Source: [Eubacterium] saphenum (GTDB lineage Bacteria > Bacillota > Clostridia > Lachnospirales > Anaerotignaceae). Taken from it: a stretch of DNA of 37,734 nt. Location: positions 1-37,734 of the forward strand of contig SFGI01000019.1 of NCBI GenBank assembly GCA_004557645.1. Direction: 5' to 3'. Below, in pieces: positions 1 through 8,181 of this stretch; position 1 is the stretch's first letter, and each line of letters begins with the position of its first letter. The notes below the pieces were generated by a model. It was not told the origin of the DNA, did no database searches, and saw only the letters and a program-made list of their open reading frames with translations. The translations under genes and the position numbers were made by a program.

Positions 1-53
1 GCCGGGAACAGGAAGTGGAAATCTTCTACCGCTTTATCGGCAAAATCGAATGA
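1..53 (+). CDS. C-terminal end of a large serine recombinase (partial)
   Basis: An open frame enters from the left edge (codons from position 3) and stops at TGA 51-53. The 16 residues end in VEIFYRFIGKIE, which resembles the extreme C-terminus (DUF4368 type) of large serine recombinases of the TnpX family, where an 'I.I.Y.F.G.I' strand closes the protein. These enzymes excise and integrate mobile elements, and their gene often lies at one end of the element. The position, about 35 bp before a disrupted host gene, supports this. The call rests on a very short peptide, so the family is a reasoned guess. Confidence 0.5.
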   Translation, partial: REQEVEIFYRFIGKIE

Positions 54-88
54 CACATCTTGAGATACCCAACAATATCTTTAACTAA
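1..88 (+). mobile_element. Right end of an integrated element, junction near 88
   Basis: The recombinase stop at 53 is followed by about 35 bp without coding potential. From position 89 the sequence reads in frame as the second half of a helix-turn-helix domain. The reading frame upstream of the junction meets stops at 61 and 82. In XRE domains the residues here are usually 'KWETG.G.PDVSLL'; this copy reads RETGAGLPDVSML, with AGG in place of the expected TGG (Trp). The switch from foreign to host DNA can therefore be placed near base 88/89. The rest of the element lies to the left of the window. Confidence 0.5.
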
Positions 89-561
89 GGGAAACGGGTG
101 CAGGTCTGCCAGATGTTTCCATGCTGAAGGGGATTTCTGCCTTATACGGTGTGGATATCGAAAAAATACTGGAAGGTAATTTGAAGGAAAAAGGAGTGGA
201 ACCGGGAAATATGAAACGAATGAAATTTATCCGCTGTGAACATTGCGGAAATATTTTTTGGAGTACAGGGGGCGGAGAGATCTCCTGCTGCGGCAGAAAG
301 CTGACACCGTTGAAAGCACAGGAAGCGGACGAGGCCCATAAAATTCAGATCGAAGAGATTGATAACGAATATTTCATCACCTTTGACCATGAAATGACAA
401 AGGAACATTATATTACCTTTGCGGCATTGGTCTCCTGGGATAGGGCCACAGTGGTGCGGCTCTATCCGGAACAGTCCGGAGAGGTGCGGCTGCCCCGTCA
501 GCGCAGAGGGGAAATCTATCTTTGCTGCAGCCAGCATGGTTTGTTCCGAAAAAAGCTATAA
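89..561 (+). pseudogene. Truncated XRE regulator with superoxide reductase-like domain
   Basis: This is the 3' part of a transcriptional regulator that lost its first ~40 codons to the inserted element. The remnant holds the end of an XRE helix-turn-helix (GLPDVSMLKGISALYGVDI), then a zinc-ribbon-like segment with CEHCGN and an SCCGRKL pair. A domain resembling desulfoferrodoxin/superoxide reductase follows: HEMTKEHYITF corresponds to the HPMxxxHYI iron ligands, and CSQHGLF near the end corresponds to the CNxHGLW ligand region. An ATG at 121 could still start a 146-residue product, but it has no good ribosome binding site and would lack DNA-recognition helices. Family members with this HTH plus SOR-like layout occur in Clostridia. 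A terminator follows at once. Confidence 0.65.
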
Positions 562-575
562 TTAAAATAAAAAAA

Positions 576-601
576 GCGAGGTCAATGACCTCGCCTTTTT
601 G
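576..601. terminator. Bidirectional terminator
   Basis: A perfect GCGAGGTCA / TGACCTCGC inverted repeat has A-rich sequence on the left (567-575) and a T run on the right (595-601). It can end the truncated regulator on the plus strand and the small lipoprotein gene on the minus strand. Confidence 0.85.
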
Positions 602-617
602 TTGTATGTAGGAGTAA

Positions 618-845
618 TTATTCAGCTACTTCTTCTTCGCCGTCAACAACTTCTTCTTCGCCGTCTACTGCTGCTGCATCGTCAACAACTTCTTCTTCAA
701 CAACTTCTTCGCCGTCTACTGTTTCTTCTACCTGAGTTTCATCTACAGGAGCTTCTTCTGTGCTGCCGCCGCAAGCTGCTACGCCGAAAGCCATTGCTGC
801 ACATACTGCCAGTACGGATGCTTTTTTGATCAGATTCTTTTTCAT
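618..845 (-). CDS. Small acidic lipoprotein, function unknown
   Basis: The product has 75 residues. Its N-terminus is a lipoprotein signal peptide: MKKNLIKK, a hydrophobic stretch (ASVLAVCAAMAFG), then the lipobox VAAC with Cys25 as the likely lipid-modified residue. Everything after the Cys is low-complexity and strongly acidic (Glu, Asp and Val, with repeats such as VDGEEEVV), which suggests an extended chain at the outer membrane face rather than a folded domain. The start at 845 has an AGGAGG site at about 8 bases. A promoter lies at 906-934. I do not recognise a family. Roles such as cation binding or a cell-wall spacer are speculation. Confidence 0.75.
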   Translation of the reverse strand: MKKNLIKKASVLAVCAAMAFGVAACGGSTEEAPVDETQVEETVDGEEVVEEEVVDDAAAVDGEEEVVDGEEEVAE

Positions 846-905
846 GATGAGTTCCTCCTAATTTTCAAAAACAAGTGTATAATGATCTTTTTTGATCGTG
901 AGGAA

Positions 906-934
906 AATATAACACGTTACAATTTTTTGTTCAA
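906..934 (-). promoter_or_regulatory. Sigma-A promoter of the small lipoprotein gene
   Basis: On the minus strand TTGAAC (934-929) and TATATT (911-906) are separated by 17 bp. Between promoter and gene lies a GATC-TTTTTT-GATC dyad (884-897) in the leader. The rest of 935-1160 shows only AT-rich sequence with no gene that I can support. Confidence 0.65.
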
Positions 935-1163
935 TAGTGAAAAAAAATTTCTTTTATTCGATTTGTTGAAATTTAAATGACATTTTGGCTCTGGTAGACA
1001 CCTATCTCATGCAAGCTTCGTTTTACTCGTTTTTTCTTTAGATTTCTTAAGAATTTAACAAACGTGCTTTATTGGGCGGAATTTTGTCTTTATTCTGCGG
1101 AAACGTAAGAAAATCTTAAGAAATTGTAAAGTCTTTTATATGAAGAATCGATAAAACAGACAT

Positions 1164-1188
1164 AAAAAAACACCCCAAATTTGGGGTG
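1164..1188 (-). terminator. Terminator of the LTA-synthase-like gene
   Basis: A palindrome CACCCCAAATTTGGGGTG (1171-1188) is followed on the minus strand by a run of seven T (complement of 1164-1170). It lies 10 bp after the stop of the sulfatase gene. Confidence 0.85.
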
Positions 1189-1197
1189 TTTTGGTGA

Positions 1198-3093
1198 TTA
1201 ATCCTGAGGAAGGAATTCTTTGGTCAAATATTGCTTGCCCATCAGGTCGTCATAGGTCAAAAGTTCGTGCAGTTTGATGTATCGATCTCTCGTAGCTGTG
1301 TCCGTTGTATCGGAATACAGCTCGTAATAGGGGCTGATGACGGGGCAGGTCTCATACAGATCCAGCAGGAAATTGGTGCGGACTGTTTCGGGTGCGCCAA
1401 TGTAATCGCACAGCAGAGCCGTCAGCAGATAAGGAGATACAGAATCCCCTTCGGCACGGTATGTACGACCTGTGTCATAATTGCTGAAAATCACATAAGG
1501 GGTGGAGAACATGCCGTATTTTTCCTCTGTGGTCCATTCGGAGGCGGTGGCAGAAGAAATATTGCCTGTGGTCGTATAAGGCTCGAAATCGCCGCCCAGG
1601 GTGGGCAGATGGTCGCCGTACCAAAGGACGACTGTGGGCTTTTCTCTGTTCATGACATAATCATACAACTTACCCAGCTCTGCATCGGAATCGGATACAC
1701 CCTTACAGTAATTGTGGAGCACATTGAGGTTTCTTTCGGTGAGAACATCGGAATAAACACTAATATCCCAGTCGAAGGGTTCATATTTATCGAAATACAG
1801 GCCATGGTTTTCCATGGTGATGGCCTGCAGGAAAAGACCTGTATCATGGGGCTGTTCCAGTTGATAGATGATCTCTTCTGTGATGGTTTCATCGGTGATA
1901 TAGGAGCCGCTGTTCCAGTGATGCTCTGCATGGAGGTCGTATTCCCCAAGGAAATCATCAAAGCCCAGCAGAGGATATGCCCGATCCCGTTCATAGAAGG
2001 TTTTCTGATAGGTATGGATGCCGATGGTATCATAGCCCTGATTTTTGAACTGACGGGCATAGGAGAAGATATCATCGAAGACATACTGCTGATAAGGCAC
2101 GTTGCCGGAGGGCAGCATATTGGTGGTCATACCTGTCAGGATCTCAAATTCGGGACGAACGGTGCCGCCGCCAAAGGTACAGGAGACCATTTGACCGCTG
2201 GGGTGATTTTCCGCGATGCGCCGATAGTTTTTGATGGGGTCGTCGGAATAGGTTACACCATTTAATACGGTAGGATCCCAGAAGGATTCGGAGAGGACAA
2301 TGATGATGTCGGGATTCTGGAAATCTTTGCCGGAATCAGCGGAAGGCTGATAGGGTGCAAAGGCCTGTTCCAGATATTTTTCGTTGTAATTTTCAGGAGC
2401 CCCCATGTTCAGGGAAGAAAAATTCAGCACAAAGGCTGTGATAAAGCCGTTTTCTGTGTAGTTTTTCGTCTGGTCACCGGGAGCCTTGGGGGAAAGCCCG
2501 AAGGCATTGTAGCATTCACGGACAGTAGAGTTCATGGTGAACAGATACAGGCATGCCAGCAGAATGGGTGCGCCGATGATGCGCTTCTTCCATGGAAAGG
2601 GAAGTTCTGGGCGCAGCAGCAGCAGACAGACCAGATAGATCACTGTGCAGGCGATGACCGCCCAAAGAACAGGAGGGATTTCCAGAGAAGTCAGGAAGGT
2701 GGTGAAGCTGTCTGCATTTTTTGCTAGCAGCAGATCCCAGGGCATGAAGTGTTCTTTCAGGATATTGGTTTTGAAAAGGTCTACCAAAGGCATGATGGTG
2801 AAGAACAAGCCTGTGAGCAAAGCTGCCAGAGGAATGCGCTTGCAAAGGCAGACCATGGCACCAAAGAACAGATAAACGATGATCAGTCCCAGAAGGAATG
2901 CCCCCAGGTTTTGCGTCAGCAGAACCGTCATCAATTCCATAGGTGATTCTGCCGAGCAGAAAGAAAGAAAATTGCAGGAAAGGGTCAGGTAGATGGGATA
3001 GAGCAGAACCAATGCCCACATGGCAGTGGCTGCGGTTTTATTGCTTTGTAGATACGTTTGGATCTTTGTTTGTAAGTCTTTTATTTTGTTCAT
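1198..3093 (-). CDS. LTA synthase family membrane sulfatase
   Basis: 631 residues. The N-terminal third carries about five membrane segments (near residues 23-43, 58-80, 85-105, 140-160, 172-190). An extracellular sulfatase-fold domain follows from about 255. Visible features match the LtaS family: VLSESFWD (first metal-binding Glu near 270), GGGTVRPEFEILTG with the likely nucleophile Thr near 311, and WYGDHLP with the distal metal ligands. LtaS-type enzymes move glycerol-phosphate from phosphatidylglycerol onto a polymer or glycan at the outer membrane face. The exact acceptor cannot be read from sequence. It is a single-gene unit with its own promoter (3134-3162) and terminator (1164-1188), divergent from hemW. 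A GAGG site precedes the ATG. Confidence 0.85.
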   Translation of the reverse strand: MNKIKDLQTKIQTYLQSNKTAATAMWALVLLYPIYLTLSCNFLSFCSAESPMELMTVLLTQNLGAFLLGLIIVYLFFGAMVCLCKRIPLAALLTGLFFTIMPLVDLFKTNILKEHFMPWDLLLAKNADSFTTFLTSLEIPPVLWAVIACTVIYLVCLLLLRPELPFPWKKRIIGAPILLACLYLFTMNSTVRECYNAFGLSPKAPGDQTKNYTENGFITAFVLNFSSLNMGAPENYNEKYLEQAFAPYQPSADSGKDFQNPDIIIVLSESFWDPTVLNGVTYSDDPIKNYRRIAENHPSGQMVSCTFGGGTVRPEFEILTGMTTNMLPSGNVPYQQYVFDDIFSYARQFKNQGYDTIGIHTYQKTFYERDRAYPLLGFDDFLGEYDLHAEHHWNSGSYITDETITEEIIYQLEQPHDTGLFLQAITMENHGLYFDKYEPFDWDISVYSDVLTERNLNVLHNYCKGVSDSDAELGKLYDYVMNREKPTVVLWYGDHLPTLGGDFEPYTTTGNISSATASEWTTEEKYGMFSTPYVIFSNYDTGRTYRAEGDSVSPYLLTALLCDYIGAPETVRTNFLLDLYETCPVISPYYELYSDTTDTATRDRYIKLHELLTYDDLMGKQYLTKEFLPQD

Positions 3094-3133
3094 CTATGTC
3101 AAACCTCGTTTTCTTAAGAATTTACAACTTATT

Positions 3134-3162
3134 ATTTTAACATTATTTTTACGGTTTTTCAA
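3134..3162 (-). promoter_or_regulatory. Sigma-A promoter of the LTA-synthase-like gene
   Basis: On the minus strand TTGAAA (3162-3157) and TAAAAT (3139-3134) are separated by 17 bp, about 40 bp upstream of the start codon. Confidence 0.6.
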
Positions 3163-3184
3163 GAAATGACATAGAGGAGCTTTC

Positions 3185-3241
3185 ATGAAAAATTGGAAAA
3201 AATCCCGGATCAAGAACGTTGAAAAAGCTTTCCTTTCGTGA
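3185..3241 (+). CDS. Possible 18-residue leader peptide upstream of hemW
   Basis: ATG at 3185 is preceded by GAGGAG at good spacing and opens an 18-codon frame (MKNWKKSRIKNVEKAFLS) that ends about 60 bp before hemW. It is basic and has no recognisable family. The ribosome binding site is the only support, and it could be chance. Confidence 0.2.
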   Translation: MKNWKKSRIKNVEKAFLS

Positions 3242-3299
3242 TACGATTGCAGAAGCAGTTTCCCAGGAATCTGACTTCATCGATGGAGGAGTTGAAAAA

Positions 3300-4436
3300 A
3301 TGGACAACATTGGTTTATATATCCATATCCCTTTTTGCCGGCAGAAATGCCTCTACTGCGATTTTCCGTCCTTTGCGGGAAAAGAGGGCATGATGCAGGC
3401 TTATGTGGATGCTTTGACAGCGGAGATCAAAAGCAGAAGAAAGGAATATCCTAAGAAGAAAGTCGTTTCCGTTTTCTTTGGAGGAGGCACGCCCACCGCA
3501 TTGGAGATCCCCATGCTGGAACAGCTGATGCAGGCGGTTTGGGAAAACTGGGATATTGCGGAGGATGCGGAGATCACCACAGAAGCTAACCCCGGTACGC
3601 TGGATCGGGAAATGGTCAATGCTCTGAAGAAAATGGGCTTCAACCGCCTGAGCATGGGTGTGCAGGCATGGCAGAATAGGCTGTTGAAAGAATTGGGACG
3701 TATCCATACCATCGAGGGATTTTTGGAAAACTATCAGGCAGTCAGAGAAGCGGGCTTTGAGAACGTGAATGTGGATCTGATGTTTGCCCTGCCCCATCAG
3801 ACCATGGCAGACTGGCAGGAAACAGTGAAAAACATCACTGCTCTGCAGCCGGAACATATTTCTGCCTATAGCCTCATCATTGAGGAAGGTACCCCTTTCT
3901 TTGACAGATATGAAAAAGGACTGCTGGAGCCGGCATCCGAAGAGCTGGACAGGGAAATGTATCACTGGGCGGTGGACTATCTGGCAGAGATGGGCTATGA
4001 GCAGTATGAAATCTCGAATTTTGCCAAAAAAGGCAGACAAAGCCGCCACAACCGCATTTACTGGCAGGCAGAGGACTATCTTGGAATGGGGCTGGGCTCT
4101 CATTCTTATATGGAAGGAACACGTTTCCATAATCGTTATGACCTGCAGGGATATATTGCTGCAAAGGGAGATGTTTCCTTATTAAAGGAAGAAGTCGAAG
4201 TCATTACGGAAACGGATGCGCTGGCGGAATTCATGTTTTTGGGGCTGCGGCTGACGGAAGGGGTATCCTTTGAACGGTTCCGTACACACTTTGGCAGGGA
4301 ACTTTACGAGATTTACGGCACACAGGTAAGGGAACTGATTGATGTGGGACTGCTGGCGGAGGACGCGACAGGCATCCGCCTGACGAGAAGGGGTATCGAT
4401 GTGAGCAATGTGGTCTTTGAAAAGTTCCTTTTATAA
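3300..4436 (+). CDS. hemW: HemW, heme chaperone (radical SAM, HemN-like)
   Basis: 378 residues. The radical-SAM cluster motif is at the N-terminus: IPFCRQKCLYCDF, a CxxxCxxC that binds a 4Fe-4S cluster. It is followed by FFGGGTPT and TTEANPG. This short form without the HemN extension belongs to the HemW group, which binds heme and passes it to acceptor proteins rather than acting as coproporphyrinogen dehydrogenase. The frame is open further upstream to a TTG at 3219, but the ATG at 3300 has GGAGGAG at 9 bases and gives the family N-terminus MDNIGLYIHIPF. It precedes hrcA as in Bacillus (lepA-hemW-hrcA), though hrcA has its own promoter here. Confidence 0.9.
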   Translation: MDNIGLYIHIPFCRQKCLYCDFPSFAGKEGMMQAYVDALTAEIKSRRKEYPKKKVVSVFFGGGTPTALEIPMLEQLMQAVWENWDIAEDAEITTEANPGTLDREMVNALKKMGFNRLSMGVQAWQNRLLKELGRIHTIEGFLENYQAVREAGFENVNVDLMFALPHQTMADWQETVKNITALQPEHISAYSLIIEEGTPFFDRYEKGLLEPASEELDREMYHWAVDYLAEMGYEQYEISNFAKKGRQSRHNRIYWQAEDYLGMGLGSHSYMEGTRFHNRYDLQGYIAAKGDVSLLKEEVEVITETDALAEFMFLGLRLTEGVSFERFRTHFGRELYEIYGTQVRELIDVGLLAEDATGIRLTRRGIDVSNVVFEKFLL

Positions 4437-4483
4437 GTTACTTTCTGAAATGGAATTTTAACGAAATTTTTTTGATTTAGCAC

Positions 4484-4512
4484 TTGACATCTTTGGTGGC
4501 TAGTGCTATCTT
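4484..4512 (+). promoter_or_regulatory. Sigma-A promoter of the hrcA-grpE-dnaK(-dnaJ) operon
   Basis: A perfect -35 TTGACA (4484-4489) and TATCTT (4507-4512) are separated by 17 bp, just upstream of the CIRCE operator. An additional dyad, AGCACT (4479-4484) and AGTGCT (4502-4507), overlaps both promoter boxes and resembles CIRCE arms with a longer spacer. Confidence 0.8.
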
Positions 4513-4524
4513 TATATACGTAAG

Positions 4525-4551
4525 TTAGCACTCGATGTTGGTGAGTGCTAA
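4525..4551 (+). promoter_or_regulatory. CIRCE operator (HrcA binding site)
   Basis: TTAGCACTC, nine bases, GAGTGCTAA: a perfect match to the CIRCE consensus. It lies between the promoter and the hrcA ribosome binding site, so HrcA would block transcription of its own operon until heat stress titrates GroE, the known partner that keeps HrcA active. Confidence 0.97.
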
Positions 4552-4576
4552 TAAAATGGAAAAAGGAGGCGGCGGA

Positions 4577-5626
4577 ATGGCTTTAAACGACAGAAAAATA
4601 CAGATTTTGCAAGCCATCATCAATGACTATATTGAAACGGCGGAACCCGTCGGTTCCAGAACCATTGCCAAAAAATATAACCTGGGCATCAGCTCTGCCA
4701 CCATCCGGAATGAAATGAGCGACCTGGAAGAAATGGGTCTCATCTTACAGCCCCACGCATCCAGCGGCCGAATCCCTTCCGATATGGGCTACAGGCTTTA
4801 TGTAGACCATCTGATGCAGCAGAAGGAACTGTCCCCGGAAGAACAGAAATATCTGCAAAGCGTGGTCTCCAGAGATATCAGCCAGATCGATTATCTGATG
4901 GAAGAATCCGCCAAGGCATTGTCTCTTTTGACAAATTATACGACATTTGTTTCCGAGCCCGTAGGGCAGAGAACCAGGATCAAGCAGATCCGCCTGCTGC
5001 CTTTGGACAGCACATCGTTGCTGTTGGTCATCGCAACGGGAGATAACTTCATCAAAAACCATGTCATCAAGATGGACAGCGTACCTTCCGAAGAAAAGAT
5101 CTTCTACATGGGCATTAGCCTGAACAGGGTGCTGCAGGGCTGTTCCCTGAATGAGATCGATGGTGCAGTCATCAGCAAGATGCAGGCAGAATTGATGGAA
5201 TACCAGGAACTGCTGCAGCCCATCCTGAAGGCCATCGAAATGACGATGCGGGCGGCGGAAAAGATTCAGGTTCACATGAGCGGCACGAAAAATATGCTGG
5301 CCTTTCCTGAATTTGCCGATATCCAGAAGGCAAAATCCCTGTTCCAGACTTTGGAAGAAAAAGATGTTCTGGTGACGATGCTGGAGGAAAGCAAAGGCAA
5401 CGATATCCAGATCCTGATCGGCAGCGAAAACAGCGTGCAGGGCATGAAGGACTGCAGCGTCATCACTGCTACGTATAAGATGGGGGATAATACAAGAGGT
5501 ACCATCGGTATTGTGGGCCCCACCCGAATGGATTATTCGCAGGTCATTTCCGTTCTGAATGGAATGGTGAAAAATATCGAAAACGTATTACGGAACCTAT
5601 CCGATGGGAATAACAAAAATACCTAG
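4577..5626 (+). CDS. hrcA: HrcA, heat-shock repressor
   Basis: 349 residues. The N-terminal winged helix contains the family signature: ETAEPVGSRTIAKKY then ISSATIRNEMSDLEEMG and HASSGRIPSDMGYR. The rest is the dimerisation/inserted domain with the typical ending GPTRMDYSQVISVLNGMV. HrcA represses class I heat-shock genes through CIRCE, here at 4525-4551 in its own leader. ATG 4577 follows AAAGGAGG at 7 bases; an upstream ATG at 4556 lacks a site. It is the first gene of the operon, followed by grpE after 15 bp. Confidence 0.97.
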   Translation: MALNDRKIQILQAIINDYIETAEPVGSRTIAKKYNLGISSATIRNEMSDLEEMGLILQPHASSGRIPSDMGYRLYVDHLMQQKELSPEEQKYLQSVVSRDISQIDYLMEESAKALSLLTNYTTFVSEPVGQRTRIKQIRLLPLDSTSLLLVIATGDNFIKNHVIKMDSVPSEEKIFYMGISLNRVLQGCSLNEIDGAVISKMQAELMEYQELLQPILKAIEMTMRAAEKIQVHMSGTKNMLAFPEFADIQKAKSLFQTLEEKDVLVTMLEESKGNDIQILIGSENSVQGMKDCSVITATYKMGDNTRGTIGIVGPTRMDYSQVISVLNGMVKNIENVLRNLSDGNNKNT

Positions 5627-5641
5627 AAATGAGGGAACAAC

Positions 5642-6220
5642 GTGGAAGAAATGAAAAAGGATGAAAATCTGGAAGCGCAGGAAGCGGTAGAAGAAACTGC
5701 GGAAACAGTGGAAGAAACAGCAGAAGCTGTGGAAGCAGAGGAAATTCTGGAAGCTGTGGATGAAACAGCGGAAAAAATTGCCGCCCTGGAACAGCAGGCT
5801 GCGGATAATCTGGATAAATATCAGAGAACATTGGCGGAATTTGATAACTTCCGCAAACGTACGGTTAAGGAAAAAGCCAGCATGTATGACGATGGCGTGA
5901 GAAGCACAGTGGAAAAGCTGCTGACAGTTATCGACAATCTGGAAAGAGCCGTTGCCGTACAGGAAGGCAAGGTCGATGAAAACGATGCCTTCTTCAAAGG
6001 CGTAAAAATGACTTTGACGCAGTTCCAGGAAGTTTTGCATGGCATTGGCGTGGAAGAGATCAAGGCGCTGGGCGAACAGTTCGACCCTAACCTGCACGCG
6101 GCAGTGGCCCATGAGGACGATGAAAACTATGGTGAAAATGAAGTCGTTCTGGAAATGCTGAAAGGTTATAAGTATAAAGATAAAGTGATCCGCCACAGTA
6201 TGGTTAAGGTGGCAAACTGA
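5642..6220 (+). CDS. grpE: GrpE, nucleotide exchange factor of DnaK
   Basis: 192 residues starting at GTG 5642, with GAGGG about 6 bases ahead; the ATG three codons on has poorer spacing. Residues 1-45 are an acidic Glu/Ala-rich tail. A long coiled coil follows (NLDKYQRTLAEFDNFRKRT) and then the beta-wing domain containing the GrpE signature region (GVEEIKALGEQFDPNLHAAV). GrpE dimers release ADP from DnaK and act as a thermosensor. It sits 15 bp after hrcA and 48 bp before dnaK. Confidence 0.97.
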   Translation: MEEMKKDENLEAQEAVEETAETVEETAEAVEAEEILEAVDETAEKIAALEQQAADNLDKYQRTLAEFDNFRKRTVKEKASMYDDGVRSTVEKLLTVIDNLERAVAVQEGKVDENDAFFKGVKMTLTQFQEVLHGIGVEEIKALGEQFDPNLHAAVAHEDDENYGENEVVLEMLKGYKYKDKVIRHSMVKVAN

Positions 6221-6268
6221 TTTAGGCAATTGAAAAAAACATTGTATATTCTTTAGGAGGAATTTATC

Positions 6269-8104
6269 ATGGGAAAAATTATTGGTATTGACTTGGGTAC
6301 AACAAACTCTTGTGTAGCAGTTATGGAAGGCGGCCAGCCTGTTGTTATCGTAAACAGCGACGGCGCAAGAACAACTCCTTCTGTTGTTGGTTTTGCAAAG
6401 AACGGCGAAAGACTGATCGGTGAAACAGCAAAACGTCAGGCGATCACAAACCCTGACAACACCATCAGCTCCATCAAGAGCCACATGGGTGAAAATTATA
6501 AAGTAAACATCGAAGGCAAAGGTTACTCTCCTCAGGAAATTTCCGCTATGATCCTGCAGAAACTGAAAGCAGACGCAGAAGCTTACCTGGGCGAAACTGT
6601 AACAGAAGCAGTTATCACAGTTCCTGCTTACTTCAATGACGCCCAGAGACAGGCAACAAAAGATGCCGGCAAGATCGCTGGTCTGGATGTAAAACGTATC
6701 ATCAACGAACCCACATCCGCAGCTCTGGCTTATGGTCTGGATAACGAAAACGAACAGAAGATCATGGTTTACGACTTGGGCGGCGGTACATTCGACGTTT
6801 CCATTATCGAAATCGGCGATGGCGTTATCGAAGTATTGGCAACAAATGGTAACACACACCTGGGCGGCGACGACTTCGACCAGAGAGTCATCGATTTCCT
6901 GGTAGCTGAATTCAAAAAAGCAGAAGGCATGGATCTGTCCAAGGATAAAATGGCAATGCAGAGACTGAAAGAAGCTGCAGAAAAAGCGAAAAAAGAACTG
7001 TCCACAGTAACATCCACAAACATCAACCTGCCCTTCATCACAATGAACCAGGATGGTCCCAAACATCTGGATGTGACTCTGACAAGAGCAAAATTTGACG
7101 AACTGACACACGACCTGGTAGAAAACACAATGGGCCCCGTACGTCAGGCTCTGAGTGATGCTGGTCTGTCCACAGGCGAAATCGACAAAGTCCTGCTGGT
7201 TGGTGGTTCCACAAGAATCCCCGCTGTTCAGGATGCAGTTAAGAAATATACAGGCAAAGATCCCTTCAAAGGCATCAACCCCGACGAATGTGTAGCGGTA
7301 GGGGCTGCAATTCAGGGCGGTAAAATGGCTGGTGACGAAGGCGCAGGCAGCATCCTGCTGCTGGACGTAACACCTCTGTCCCTGGGTATCGAAACTCTGG
7401 GTGGTGTTGCAACAAAACTGATCGACAGAAACACTACTATCCCTACAAATAAAAAACAGATCTTCTCCACAGCAGAAGATAATCAGACAGCAGTAGATAT
7501 CCACGTTGTACAGGGTGAAAGACCTCTGGCAAAGGATAACAAAACACTGGGTCAGTTCAAGCTGGATGGTATCGCTCCCGCAAGAAGAGGCGTTCCTCAG
7601 ATCGAAGTAACTTTCGACATCGACGCCAACGGTATCGTTAACGTATCCGCAAAAGACCTGGGTACAGGCAAAGAACAGAAGATCACAATTACAGCAGGCT
7701 CCAACCTGAGCGATGAAGAAATCGACAGAGCTGTAAAAGAAGCAGAACAGTTCGCAGAAGCCGACAGAAAGAGAAAAGAAGCCATCGATGCGAAAAACGA
7801 AGCAGATTCTCTGATCTTCCAGACAGAAAAAACAATGGAAGACCTGGGCGACAAACTGGAAGGCGCAGATAAATCCACAGTAGAAGCAGAACTGAACAAA
7901 CTGAAAGATGCTGTAAAAGATCTGACACCTGATACAATGACAGAAACAGATACAGAAAATGTTAAGGCTGCAACAGAATCCCTGAAACAGGAATTCTACA
8001 AACTGTCTGAAAAACTGTATCAGCAGGCACAGGCTGCTCAGGGCGAGGCAGATGCAAATGGTGCAGGCCATGATGTGGTTGACGGCGACGGCAAAGAGCT
8101 GTAA
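6269..8104 (+). CDS. dnaK: DnaK, Hsp70 chaperone
   Basis: 611 residues, the usual length for Firmicutes. The ATPase domain opens with GIDLGTTNSC (phosphate loop 1) and includes YDLGGGTFDVSI and VLLVGGSTRIP. The hydrophobic linker and substrate-binding domain start near residue 360 (DVTPLSLGIET). The C-terminal lid ends in the acidic GHDVVDGDGKEL. It folds and protects proteins with DnaJ and GrpE. AGGAGG precedes the ATG at ideal spacing. Codon choice is more uniform than in neighbouring genes (ACA, AAA, GAA favoured), as expected for high expression. Confidence 0.99.
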   Translation: MGKIIGIDLGTTNSCVAVMEGGQPVVIVNSDGARTTPSVVGFAKNGERLIGETAKRQAITNPDNTISSIKSHMGENYKVNIEGKGYSPQEISAMILQKLKADAEAYLGETVTEAVITVPAYFNDAQRQATKDAGKIAGLDVKRIINEPTSAALAYGLDNENEQKIMVYDLGGGTFDVSIIEIGDGVIEVLATNGNTHLGGDDFDQRVIDFLVAEFKKAEGMDLSKDKMAMQRLKEAAEKAKKELSTVTSTNINLPFITMNQDGPKHLDVTLTRAKFDELTHDLVENTMGPVRQALSDAGLSTGEIDKVLLVGGSTRIPAVQDAVKKYTGKDPFKGINPDECVAVGAAIQGGKMAGDEGAGSILLLDVTPLSLGIETLGGVATKLIDRNTTIPTNKKQIFSTAEDNQTAVDIHVVQGERPLAKDNKTLGQFKLDGIAPARRGVPQIEVTFDIDANGIVNVSAKDLGTGKEQKITITAGSNLSDEEIDRAVKEAEQFAEADRKRKEAIDAKNEADSLIFQTEKTMEDLGDKLEGADKSTVEAELNKLKDAVKDLTPDTMTETDTENVKAATESLKQEFYKLSEKLYQQAQAAQGEADANGAGHDVVDGDGKEL

Positions 8105-8122
8105 TATAAGACAGAATAACTT

Positions 8123-8155
8123 AAAAGCAAGGGTGTCCTTGGGCACCCCTGCTTT
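8123..8155 (+). terminator. Hairpin after dnaK, probable terminator or processing site
   Basis: AAAGCA-AGGGTG / CACCCC-TGCTTTT forms a stable stem about 20 bp after the dnaK stop and ends in TTTT. dnaJ lies downstream, so the element may terminate only part of the transcripts, lowering dnaJ relative to dnaK. Confidence 0.55.
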
Positions 8156-8181
8156 TGCTGTTTGATACAAGAGGAAGAAGC

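Noticed and set aside
599..829. Leu-rich plus-strand frame opposite the small lipoprotein
   Set aside because: Low-complexity mirror of the acidic repeats; the minus frame has a signal peptide, lipobox, promoter and AGGAGG.
3219..3299. Longer HemW N-terminus from TTG 3219
   Set aside because: ATG 3300 has a strong ribosome binding site and gives the family N-terminus; the extension shows no domain.
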